This document shows positions 1 to 7,596 of a stretch of 20,905 bases of DNA, piece after piece. The notes below the pieces were generated by a model. That model ran no database searches, was not told the origin of the DNA, and saw only the letters and a program-made list of their open reading frames with translations. Each line of letters opens with the position of its first letter. The first letter of the stretch is position 1. The position numbers and the translations under genes are program-made. Source of the stretch: Pleurotus djamor (taxonomy: Eukaryota; Basidiomycota; Agaricomycetes; Agaricales; Pleurotaceae); the NCBI GenBank assembly GCA_029747585.1, contig JAPEVF010000788.1, positions 1-20,905 on the forward strand, in the 5' to 3' direction.

Positions 1-418
1 TGAAGGGATGGAAAGACGAAGAATCCTTCAAATATGTGACCCATGTCTTCACTTCCTGTACATTGCGGCTCATATGCATCGGGTAGGATTCCTACCCTAT
101 ATCCCGACTCTGAACACTATATTTCACGCACCATACCCACATCGCCTACTCGACTCTGTCTTTTCTAAGCTTGCTTGTCTGCCGGTGCCTCAACTACCAT
201 TGGCGCTAGGAAGGGATGCACCCCCTCCAATCCTCCTCCCCATCAGGCCCGTCATCGCCAGCAAACCACGCTCGTAGCAACAACATGAACACGACCCTAC
301 GTTAGCTGTTGCCATGTTGGAGATAGGCCCCATCTCCCTTCCACAGCATCCAACATCAGCGCTCAGTCGCAGCCGCCTCTCTCCCATCTCCTCTTTCTCT
401 CCTCCATTAGTAATTTGA
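1..418. other. Flanking DNA beyond the LINE 3' end, no supported gene
   Basis: Open frames exist on both strands, but I recognise no domain, splice-linked exon or composition that supports a gene. I looked here on the minus strand for the missing transmembrane exon of the partial gene at 2764-3263 and found no hydrophobic segment followed by basic residues. A small hairpin (8-bp arms, 1-base loop) lies at about 80-96. Confidence 0.5.
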
Positions 419-444
419 TTTTTTTTTTTTTTTTTCTTTTTTTT
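419..444 (-). repeat. Poly(A) tail of the LINE
   Basis: On the plus strand there are 17 T, one C and 8 T (419-435, 436, 437-444). In the orientation of the LINE ORF this is an A-tract about 150 nt after the stop codon, as expected for the 3' tail left by retrotransposition. It fixes the 3' edge of the element. Confidence 0.85.
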
Positions 445-822
445 AGTGGAGCATAACGTGTCACTGTGTCTTTCGTATAGACAGTCACTATCGTGACACT
501 AGCTAGAGTGCCAGCGCAAGCCGGCGGTATGATGAAACTCCACAACGAGGAAATGCATTACGCACGACGTGTGGGGCTCCCGTGCCTACTTCACCTAACC
601 GTTATCCAGGAAGGCTTCAGCCCGTATACCCACTAAAACCCCGTCTTTAGTAACCCAGTTGTTCGGGAGGTCAGCTTCATTTTCCAGTAAGCCTGCCCAT
701 GTTTTCCTGACCGTTTTCGCGTTAATCGGCCTCTTGTTGATTCTCTTCCTTGTCATCTGCCTGTCTAGATTTAGTCTCTCGTTTATTGTTGTATGCCAGC
801 GCCGTGTAATTTCCCTTTCGGT

Positions 823-871
823 ATGATATACTATGCCTGAGGGGTAGTCCGGAGATCACCCTCACTTCGGA
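823..871 (+). repeat. Terminal inverted repeat of the MITE, low-coordinate arm
   Basis: Pairs with 1137-1185 in inverted orientation over 49 bp with three mismatches. Similarity stops inward of 871, which fixes the arm length. The outer two or three bases may belong to the LINE target. Confidence 0.85.
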
Positions 872-1182
872 TTGTCACACGTCGGTCACAACAATTTTGA
901 AGATCAGTTACCCACGCCACATGAGGAAGGCGGACGCCTCTGTAAGCTCACGTACTCAATTTCATACTCCACTCCGGCTGCTCGGCTAAGCGTGACAGTT
1001 TCTTCAAAAGTTAATTCGACAACCAACCCACCTACATTCGTTCTGACACCTGGAGTGCGTAGAGATGGACTACAAGACGCTACGATCAAATTTTCGTGGG
1101 TAAAGAGTGGGAGGAAGGTACACTTTGAGTGAGGTTCCGAAGTAAGGGTGATCTCCGGACTACCCCTCAGGCATAGTATATT
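826..1182. mobile_element. MITE-like element with 49-bp terminal inverted repeats, inserted in the LINE ORF
   Basis: The bases 823-871 and 1137-1185 are inverted copies over 49 bp with three mismatches; the shared core runs from ATACTATGCCTGAGGGG inward to ACTTCGG. Between them lie about 265 bp with no transposase. Removing 826-1182 (357 bp, 119 codons) joins the LINE reading frame exactly, giving ...RVIQND-HTERE..., which is how this LINE C-terminus is expected to read. A 2-bp AT duplication is compatible with the edges but is too short to prove. The ends are AT-rich, so the boundaries are uncertain by a few bases. Long TIRs, small size and no coding capacity suggest a non-autonomous DNA transposon. 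The superfamily is unknown. Confidence 0.85.
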
Positions 1183-1185
1183 ATC
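1137..1185 (-). repeat. Terminal inverted repeat of the MITE, high-coordinate arm
   Basis: Inverted copy of 823-871. The outer edge reads straight into the codons for RVIQND of the LINE protein, so the arm is cleanly delimited on the coding side. Confidence 0.85.
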
Positions 1186-2763
1186 ATTTTGGATTACTCT
1201 TTCGCATCTGAGCCTCCAGATCAGGTACGCTGATTCGGCTACGAGTATCCTCCACAGTCGGGAGTTTCCAGGGTCTGGTTTTCCCTCGCTGTCTTCAACT
1301 TCTCGTAGCCCGCATGCTAAGATGTCCCCTAGCCACGGTTGTCTCCATTCGTGGCCTCTTCGTTGCCAAAGGTCTCTGGTCAGAGCCCATACTAGTTGTT
1401 GTCCTGGGGCTTCACAGAAGGTCAGGATGTGTGCCATATCCTCCGTGATGTCATTGCAGTGTTTACACTCCCCTCGAGACGCGTATCGTTCATCCGTGAC
1501 GACTCTGGTCCAGTATTCTCCGATTTTGTATGCATTGTGGATTGACATCCATATGAAGAAGCGCGTCTGGCGTGAGAAATCTTTGTGTTTCGCTGCTCTC
1601 CATATTGCTACCTCACTTGGGGCTTCCCCGGTCGAGTCTTCGACCTCGTTTTGGATCCTTTCTATGGACTTGGTTGTTTGTCCTCTGCGGTGTTTGTCCG
1701 AGGTGAGTTTTCGCTCTCTAATCGCTTGGTAGGCTATTTTTTGTGTCATCTTATTTAGCTTTGCACCCGACTCCATGAAGGATGAGTTCCCTCCTGCGTG
1801 TTGAACGTCAATGTCATTTTTGCTTCCTTGATCTGCTAGGCAGTCAGCGCCTTCGTTCATGTGGTCGCCTGAGTGACCTTTAACCCATTTAAACTGGGTT
1901 GTGCCTTTCCTTTCTCGGATTTGACTGATGATCGTCTTGATTAGGTCTCGATTAGCTGTGTTGATGAAACCTTGGTCCTCTAGGGCTTCTGCTTTATGGG
2001 TGAGGTTGGATATGGTGTATTTCGAGTCGCAGAGTATGTGTAGGTTTGCTTCGTGCTCTGATTGGGCTAACAGTCTGTGGACGGCGTATAGTTCGGCTAC
2101 TTGATTTGTTTGCGGGAGATTCCTTGGTACCTTCGCTGCAATGTTTCTTCCGTCAGCATCAGCGAAGAAAACACCGGCCCCGGCTCTCGCTTGTGTCGTC
2201 ATGACTTTTGAGCACGAGCCATCCGTTGCGACTTCCGTGAAGGCGCCTCTCTGTCGTTCGGGGGTTTCTCGCGCGATCATGTCTTCGTCGTCTTGCGCGA
2301 AAATACGGTACAGGTCGCTGAGAGTCTCTGGGTGTTGGCGGCTCATGCTGGCATCTTGCCACCCTTCATCCCCTTCTGGTATGGGGGGGTCTTCTTCGAT
2401 TCTTCTGGGGTCCCACTTCCTCGGGATGTTATCGAGGAGTTCTTTTGCTTTGGTCGCGCATCGATGGGGGTTTTCACACCCAATTTGTCGTCTTGTTCGC
2501 TTACACCTATTGCAGGCACAGNTTTTTTCTTTCGTGGTGTCTTTCTTGACCTAGGATCTGGGCTATCTCAACAGCGTCTCCTACAGTTCGGACTTTATGG
2601 GAGGAGACCAGGCATTTTGCGGCCTCAGATTGGCCGACAGCATTTTTCTTCCCTATGGTTTTTGGGTGTAGCCATATGGGTAAGTTCCCTGCAGCGTTTC
2701 TCGAGGGTAAGAGCGGTTTTTGGCCATGAGGGAGGGACAACCCACTGCAGACGAATCACTCAC

Positions 2764-3263
2764 GTATACACAGCGTAATCGAAAAGGGCTAGAGAGGATA
2801 TTGATGGCCCACGGCCATTCCGGAATTGAAAGGTATGGTGACCTTGTGGGAGATCCGTTTTCGCAAATACCAGAGTCTGATATTCGTATGCAGAGATTTC
2901 GTCCGTCTGACGGGTGTATTGTCCAACCAGCGTGTTATTGATCCGAAAGGAATACCCAGCGACGGAGTNGGGGGGGAATCACACAGTATACATATAACGC
3001 AGTGCCTGTTAAAATCATGAGAGGCATGAGGTCCTTGAGCGCGAGACTGCCATACCAGTAAAATTAAACGTCATTGAGACGAGCTTGCCTCCGTTGCTGG
3101 TGTTGTCGTGCCAGGTTTGCATGAAGGTTTTGCTGGAGTTGAGCTTCGCAGCGCACGGAAGACAGCTGTTGCCTTGGTGCCATGCATCTGCTTGCTCGTA
3201 GCTTGGTAATGCACCGGTCAGCAAATCCCCATATTCATCATCAATGGTGACGTTCAAAGGCAT
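2764..3263 (-). pseudogene. Partial paralogue of the adjacent membrane-anchored ectodomain protein, TM exon missing
   Basis: Exon 1 is 3263-3056 (ATG at 3263; MPLNVTIDDEYGD...TWHDNT...NFTG). A 50-nt intron follows, and exon 2 is about 3005-2764 (TALYVYC ... SLALFDYAVYT). Phases 1 and 2 at the two junctions match the intact neighbour at 3721-4677. Shared landmarks are the TIDD start, C-x2-C, TWHD, ALYVYC and LFDYA-YT. Within exon 2 the frame shifts by one base at the N at 2969, which touches a run of G; this may be a base-calling fault rather than decay. After the exon 2 donor (GTGAGT at 2763-2758) LINE sequence begins almost at once, and no third exon with a TM helix is found down to position 1. 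A TATAGA-like box about 50 bp before the ATG resembles the neighbour's promoter position. It is probably a non-functional gene disrupted by the LINE. Confidence 0.75.
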
Positions 3264-3720
3264 TCCTGGGGTAAGTACAGCGGATTAGAACAGTCAAGAT
3301 GGGGAGATTCTATAGGGCCAGAACGATATGCGAGTATGAGCTATTGAAGCACGGGCGTGATTGCTTTTTAGCCCATTCGCTCAAGTTCTTGGCGGTGTAG
3401 GTGGGTAGTCGAGCTCGAATGAGACAAGGATCGGAGGCTACGGCCGGGTTGAGAACAATAGGCGAGCTGAGGTTCATCGGTGCTACACAGTCAAGTTGTG
3501 AGACCATATCTCTCAATATCAGTCCTGTAACAAGTTGAATTTCAAAGGACAAGAAGAAGGGGAAGCACTTGGTTGAGAGAAGGTGTTGAACGTTGTCAAC
3601 GCCGGTGTTGATCAGGACCCGAACTTAGGCGCGTGGTGGCCAGGAGATATCAGGGGCTTAGGAGATCAACGATGTATTTTCCAAAACACGACAAAGAAGT
3701 AGTCCTCTATGTATTGAAAC
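3264..3720. other. Spacer between the two paralogues
   Basis: The minus strand is open over 3310-3552 and upstream, with a hydrophobic stretch near its beginning. I recognise no domain, and its end does not splice convincingly into the gene at 3263. It may be a fragment or chance. A weak TATA-like sequence at about 3309-3316 is the likely core promoter of the partial gene. Confidence 0.4.
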
Positions 3721-4677
3721 TTATTGCCCAAGATACCCCTTCGGATACATTTTCGGCTCACTGAGTGTCTCTGGCTCGACAACCGAGTCCGACGACGCAC
3801 TGACACTTTCTCGTTTCGCTTTCCTGATAAAACGACGATAGACGAAATAAGCCGCTACTAACATCGCAATAGTGACCAAAAGTGCACCGAGTGTCCATGA
3901 GAGATACCGGTAGATCCGCTGGCTTTCTGGTCTAGCGCGGGATACCGACGTTGATGCAGGTGCGTCCATCTCGGCAGTTGGTCGCGTGATGTACGTGGTT
4001 CTTGCTGAGACTGTTGCTGAGACTGTCCTAGTAACGGTCAACCCGGGTGCGGTAGTTGCATTAGCCTGCGGCTTGTGGCCGCTTTGGGGGGAAATACTCG
4101 GTGAGTGAGTGACGATGGACAGAGGACAGCCCTGACGTACGTGTAGATGGCATAGTCAAAAAGCATCAATAGGGTCTCAGACTCGCCACACCGAGTAAAC
4201 ATATTGAATCGGTGTTCACCCATTTGTAAGGAGGATTCTGAGTATACAAGCGTGTTGTATTCAAAGAGGTCAGAGCCCTTTTGGGGATTATGTTCATAGT
4301 CGCGGACGCGGACACCATCGAGCTCAAAGCCAAAGCGAGAGTTCGCAATGAAGACGTCGTTCAGATTGTTGGATACTATGCAGTAGACGTAGAGGGCGTT
4401 ACCTGCATTCAAAGTGAGCTGGTGAGGTATTAAACTAGTCAGAAATGCGATTCCTACCGAAAAATGAGAACGTCAGGCCGTGAGTGTGATTAGAATGGCA
4501 GGTCGTGTCATGCCAAGTACTATTGAAGGCTTGCGATGGATCTAGCCGCGCTTTGCATTTATCGCAAGTTTCCCCTTGAGCCCATGCACCTGGTGGATAA
4601 TACAACGGCACGCTCGCGTTGAATTGACCAATATTATAGTCATCGATGGTGAAGTTTTGCCAGGTGTGTGCAGCCAT
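3721..4677 (-). CDS. Single-pass membrane protein with basidiomycete-type ectodomain (280 aa)
   Basis: Spliced model: 4677-4458, 4402-4141 and 4081-3721, with introns of 55 and 59 nt, totalling 843 nt. The N-terminal ectodomain (about residues 1-160) has NFTIDD, C-x2-C, a TWHDTTC segment, ALYVYCIV, FELDG and LFDYAIYT, a pattern I recognise from a large uncharacterised Agaricomycete family of surface proteins. Four N-x-S/T sequons lie in exon 1. A Ser/Thr-rich stalk is followed by one TM helix (WTLGALLVTIAMLVAAYFVY), then basic RRFIRKAKR and a short Ser-rich cytoplasmic tail ending KGYLGQ. No cleavable signal peptide is visible; the ATG sits about 45 bp after a TATAAAA box, which favours this start. 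The second intron's acceptor could also be 15 nt further on with a different donor. Function is unknown; a cell-surface role is inferred from topology only. Confidence 0.8.
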
Positions 4678-4717
4678 ATGTCGAAGTCAATGTTAGATTT
4701 GGGGCCATATCAACAAG

Positions 4718-4727
4718 GTTTTTATAG
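4718..4727 (-). promoter_or_regulatory. TATA box of the membrane-protein gene
   Basis: On the minus strand TATAAAAACC lies about 45 bp upstream of the ATG at 4677. Spacing is typical of the other genes here. Confidence 0.55.
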
Positions 4728-6740
4728 CGAATGATGCCGAAACATCTTCCATCAGCCAGTCAATCGCTCGACATCGAATTAGGGACAGGATACTGGACAT
4801 GGGAGCGATTGGAGGGCCGTCACAGTTGAAAGGTGACTGAGATGAGGTGAATGCCTAGTCCATCTCCGCATGCACCTCGGGAAGACTCCAGAGTCTCAGG
4901 ACGCGGGATAATCCATAATCCAGCGACGAGGTGAGCAGTTTGCATCACAACGGATGATGCCAGCTAAGCATTGGTCAATGAAGATGATGGACGAAGTACC
5001 GTGTTCTGAAGAGAGTGATATGAGTTGAGAATGTCATGGTTTTCTCAGGGAAGGAGCGATGTCTTGACCGCAAGCTGTCTGAAAGAGAGTAATTAGAGGA
5101 TGAAATGGAGAAGCAATGGGTGAAGCTTCAAGCTTCACCGGTGATGGATGATGGATGAGGGAGTTGAGTGGATCGTGGATCGTGGATGGAGGTCCTGACG
5201 AATATATCGACAGCGGTGGTGGTGCCAGTAAGGATTGATTTCGGTGCGATGAGTGTTGAGGAATACGGTGGCTTGGATAGGGTACTATTAGGTGGATGTA
5301 GTCGAGGGGACGTGAAGAACGGTTTCGCGTAGGCGGCTTTCCGATGGGACCTCGAACTAATAGTAGGCGCGTCGATTTCCACCCGGAAGCGATGACGGAG
5401 CCGTGTGCATTGATGATCCCAAAGAGTACGACACGTTCCAGGATTCGAATGCCTCAGAGCTGTGTCTGCACGGAGGCGGTGGTCGTATCGTCTGGCTCAG
5501 TCGGTGCGTCGAACTATGCTCTTTCTTTGCCCCTTCTCCGTTTCCCTTTCAGCAGCACGACGCCAAACAACCTCCACANTTTTTTCCTACACCCTGTCCT
5601 CATAACCTCCAGACCAGCCAGTCGAAGCGAATAGGGCGTTCGCAACAGTACTTGTAGACGTAAAACGAGAGCTAGGCAAGAGGGAGGGGGGCAGTTAGAG
5701 AGTAACCCACGTTTCGTTTGTTGACACGACGGAGTAGGGTGGGCAAGTATATTGCGGAGATCGGGTAGAATGACGAAGATATCGCGGTGTTCGCATCATA
5801 ACGCTGTCGATATATAAGTCATCCCCTAGAATGCGAGGGCTTGAAGTAAGCTTATCGGTGGCGAATAGACATTCAATGCCTCGTCTTCTTGATTTTTTCG
5901 CGTCTGGGGGATTCTAGTTGGATTCTAGGGTAGATTGTCTGAAGGTAGATACGAGTAATCCAGAGTATTTCAGAAAGAAGGGGAGGAAGAACGTACACGT
6001 TTCTTAAGTAGTCCTGACATGAACGCGACGCAACGTTGAGGAGGGTGTGTCTTGAGCTTCAAGATGGAGGAGAATGTGGTCTAGGGGTAAATAAGGGGAA
6101 CGAGAGTCCAAACGGAGCGGATCACTTCGAGCTTCTCTACAAAATGCAGGTAAAAACAAGTGTGAGTCACCATGAATGTCAGTAAATACGCCGTGATTCG
6201 TCGTTATCGTGAATGAACTGAGAGGGCCGCTGTCGTAATTACTGATGACCCCGATGATTAAACGACATCGTGAACGTTAGGAGTCCTCCTAAAACTATCT
6301 CCTAAACTCACATCCTTCAAAAGTTTCCACAGAAACCTGGTGGATGTAGCAGGCGTGTACATAGTGGGGTTTTTTGTCCAATTTTCTTCATCTCAGTTTC
6401 AAGTCTACGTCTTGCTGAATAGTATTAGATATCATGTACTGGGGTGTTACATGCCTGTACCTTTGTGATATCGCTCAACATGACCACTACACCCTGACAA
6501 GCTAATTCGGAAAGGGTTTAATGCCCTTCGTGGAAGTCTTCAGACCAGGTCAAGGGGGAGCTGCAATCGCCTTCTGATGTATATTCCCTTATGCAGACTT
6601 GGACGTCTGCGCTTAGATGGCGGGCCGATTGTTGGGAGTCCTTTTCCTGGTGTTCATTGTCGTTCACTGCCATCGAGGTGTTGGCATCCCATTGATGGTG
6701 ATCCACGATGAACGGCTCGTAATTCTTGATTGGTTAACGA
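4728..6740. other. Long interval without a supported gene
   Basis: Several short open frames occur on both strands (for example minus 5128-5382, plus 5344-5634 and minus 6518-6706). None has a recognisable motif, and their ends lack splice partners. An N beside a T-run at 5579 resembles the N calls elsewhere. Short GATGGATGA-like tandem copies lie around 5142-5190. A lineage-specific gene or a non-coding RNA cannot be excluded. Confidence 0.45.
5119..5139. repeat. Perfect 21-bp palindrome built from AAGCTTC heptamers
   Basis: The sequence reads GGTGAAGCTT, C, AAGCTTCACC: arms of 10 bp around one base. The core is two tandem copies of a 7-bp unit that also appears doubled near 11450 and 16151. 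Confidence 0.7.
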
Positions 6741-6834
6741 TGGTTCACGAGGATTCATGACGGTTCACGACCATTCACGACCGTTCATGGTCATTCATCA
6801 TGATTCATGGTAATTCACGATGAACGGTCGTGAA
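6741..6834. repeat. 10-bp-period array of TTC triplets ending in phased GAA triplets
   Basis: Eight TTC triplets start at 6744, 6754, 6764, 6774, 6784, 6794, 6804 and 6814, exactly 10 bp apart, in units close to NNRTTCACGA. Two GAA triplets follow at 6822 and 6832, also 10 bp apart. The bases between are less conserved than the triplets. The right edge (6822-6836) can pair with 6762-6776 over about 15 bp with one mismatch. It may be a decaying minisatellite or an array of transcription-factor sites; the spacing equals that of step-type heat-shock elements. Confidence 0.8.
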
Positions 6835-7488
6835 CCCCGTAATATTGTCCAAAGGACTACGTAGGTACCCACATGCACCACCACAGATTACAGCCCGGTC
6901 ATCCAGAGGCGACCAACTCGCATCGTCGATACGCCCGTCTCATTATAATGACCTCCTAGCTGATAGGTACCCCCGCTTTCGTCCCCTTTATACAAAATAC
7001 TGCAGGAAACATCACGTTGCGACTGGGTATTCTCAGTGAAGGAATTCCCTGAGCATTTACTGGTAAACTCCTCCTGAAAGTTTTATTCCCCTGCGAAAAC
7101 ATGTGGGGAAAACAACATCGGAACTCGGCATGAATATTATATTTCTTGGCTGTACCCAAAACTGAGAAGGAACAAGCAGGACGCTGCGCTGAGAGACCGC
7201 CTGGGTGTTAATGTTGTGTCACGGTAATCTTAAACTGCCCCATCATCAATAATGAGGGTACTGGGGTACATATGCGACGCGCTGAAGGGCCGAGGGCATA
7301 CTACAGAGGTATGAGTCTAGTGCACACGAGTAGCAGTTGAAGATACACACCGTTTCCTGCTCCGTCGTCATCGTGGTTTCCGTTTTCCCTACTGACCAGC
7401 TACTCTGCTATACTAATGGGACTTCTCAGTGTCGGATTGATTTTCAGGGAGGACAGAGAGGATATTGGTGGTTCGCTGACGCCCGCAG
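6835..7488. other. Upstream region of the RING-RRM gene, no supported gene
   Basis: Only short open frames without recognisable motifs. It lies between the phased TTC array and the ACGCGT boxes and probably belongs to the 5' regulatory region of the gene starting at 7597. Confidence 0.4.
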
Positions 7489-7502
7489 ACGCGTGGACGC
7501 GT
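7489..7502. promoter_or_regulatory. Two ACGCGT (MCB-type) boxes
   Basis: ACGCGT occurs at 7489-7494 and 7497-7502, 8 bp apart and about 95-108 bp before the ATG at 7597. ACGCGT is the known MluI cell-cycle box bound by fungal MBF (Mbp1/Swi6-type) factors. Regulation of this gene at G1/S is inferred. Confidence 0.5.
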
Positions 7503-7596
7503 CTCCCCTGAACGCGATCACATGGCGTGATGCACACGGCTGTCACGGTTCAAGAGTGGGTACGGCGTGACACTTGGTTGTTTTCTCTTGACCACG

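Larger units (their letters stand above)
419..2756 (-). mobile_element. 5'-truncated non-LTR (LINE) retrotransposon with RNase H module and poly(A) tail
   Basis: Read on the minus strand, the element carries the last part of a LINE polyprotein (595-2756), a 3'UTR of about 150 nt (445-594) and a 3' poly(A) tract (plus-strand T17-C-T8 at 419-444). The reverse transcriptase and endonuclease regions are absent, so the copy is 5'-truncated, as is usual after incomplete target-primed reverse transcription. The 5' boundary is uncertain: LINE-like coding sequence is open from about 2755, just past a stop codon. A MITE-like element is inserted at 826-1182. I found no target-site duplication by comparing the sequence after the poly(A) with the 2740-3000 region. 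The RNase H-bearing C-terminal layout matches LINEs common in Agaricomycetes; the exact clade cannot be named from here. Confidence 0.85.
595..2756 (-). pseudogene. LINE polyprotein remnant: zinc-finger segment, RNase H, C-terminal CCHC-like region
   Basis: Three segments read on the minus strand. Segment 1 (about 2755-2523) has the conserved stretch leading into RNase H. Segment 2 (about 2521-904) begins with a Cys-rich motif (C..C....C....H type) and carries the RNase H domain, with TDGS, an E in the AELYAV helix, D in CDSKY and a final D in GADCLAD as the acidic catalytic set. It then has a tryptophan-rich HNAYKIGEYW stretch and a C-x2-C...H...C knuckle (KHCNDITEDMAHILTFC). Segment 3 (825-595) is the true C-terminus, ending GVLVGIRAEAFLDNG and a TAG at 595-597. 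Segments 1 and 2 are out of frame exactly at the N at 2522 beside a T-run, so that break may be a sequencing fault. Segments 2 and 3 are in the same frame but separated by the MITE, which supplies a TGA at 904-906. Confidence 0.88.

Noticed and set aside
872..1132. Plus-strand 86-aa open frame inside the MITE
   Set aside because: It lies between the TIRs, has no transposase or other motif, and overlaps the reverse-strand frame by chance.
1148..1732. Long plus-strand open frame opposite the LINE RNase H
   Set aside because: It is a shadow of the minus-strand RNase H coding sequence, whose catalytic motifs are clear.
3310..3552. Minus-strand open frame between the two paralogues as a signal-peptide exon
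   Set aside because: No clear signal peptide and no good in-phase splice into the ATG at 3263, which has its own TATA-like box.
5128..5634. Overlapping open frames on both strands as a gene
   Set aside because: No domain, low-complexity Ser/Pro/His content from short repeats, and no supporting splice sites.
6070..6142. tRNA-like stretch with an A-box-like TGGTCTAGGGG and a TTCGAGC
   Set aside because: The five bases on each side of the TTCGA loop do not pair, the acceptor stem matches only partly, and no anticodon arm forms.
6741..6834. CRISPR-like array for the 10-bp repeats
   Set aside because: Units are far too short, have no spacers, and the DNA is from a eukaryote.
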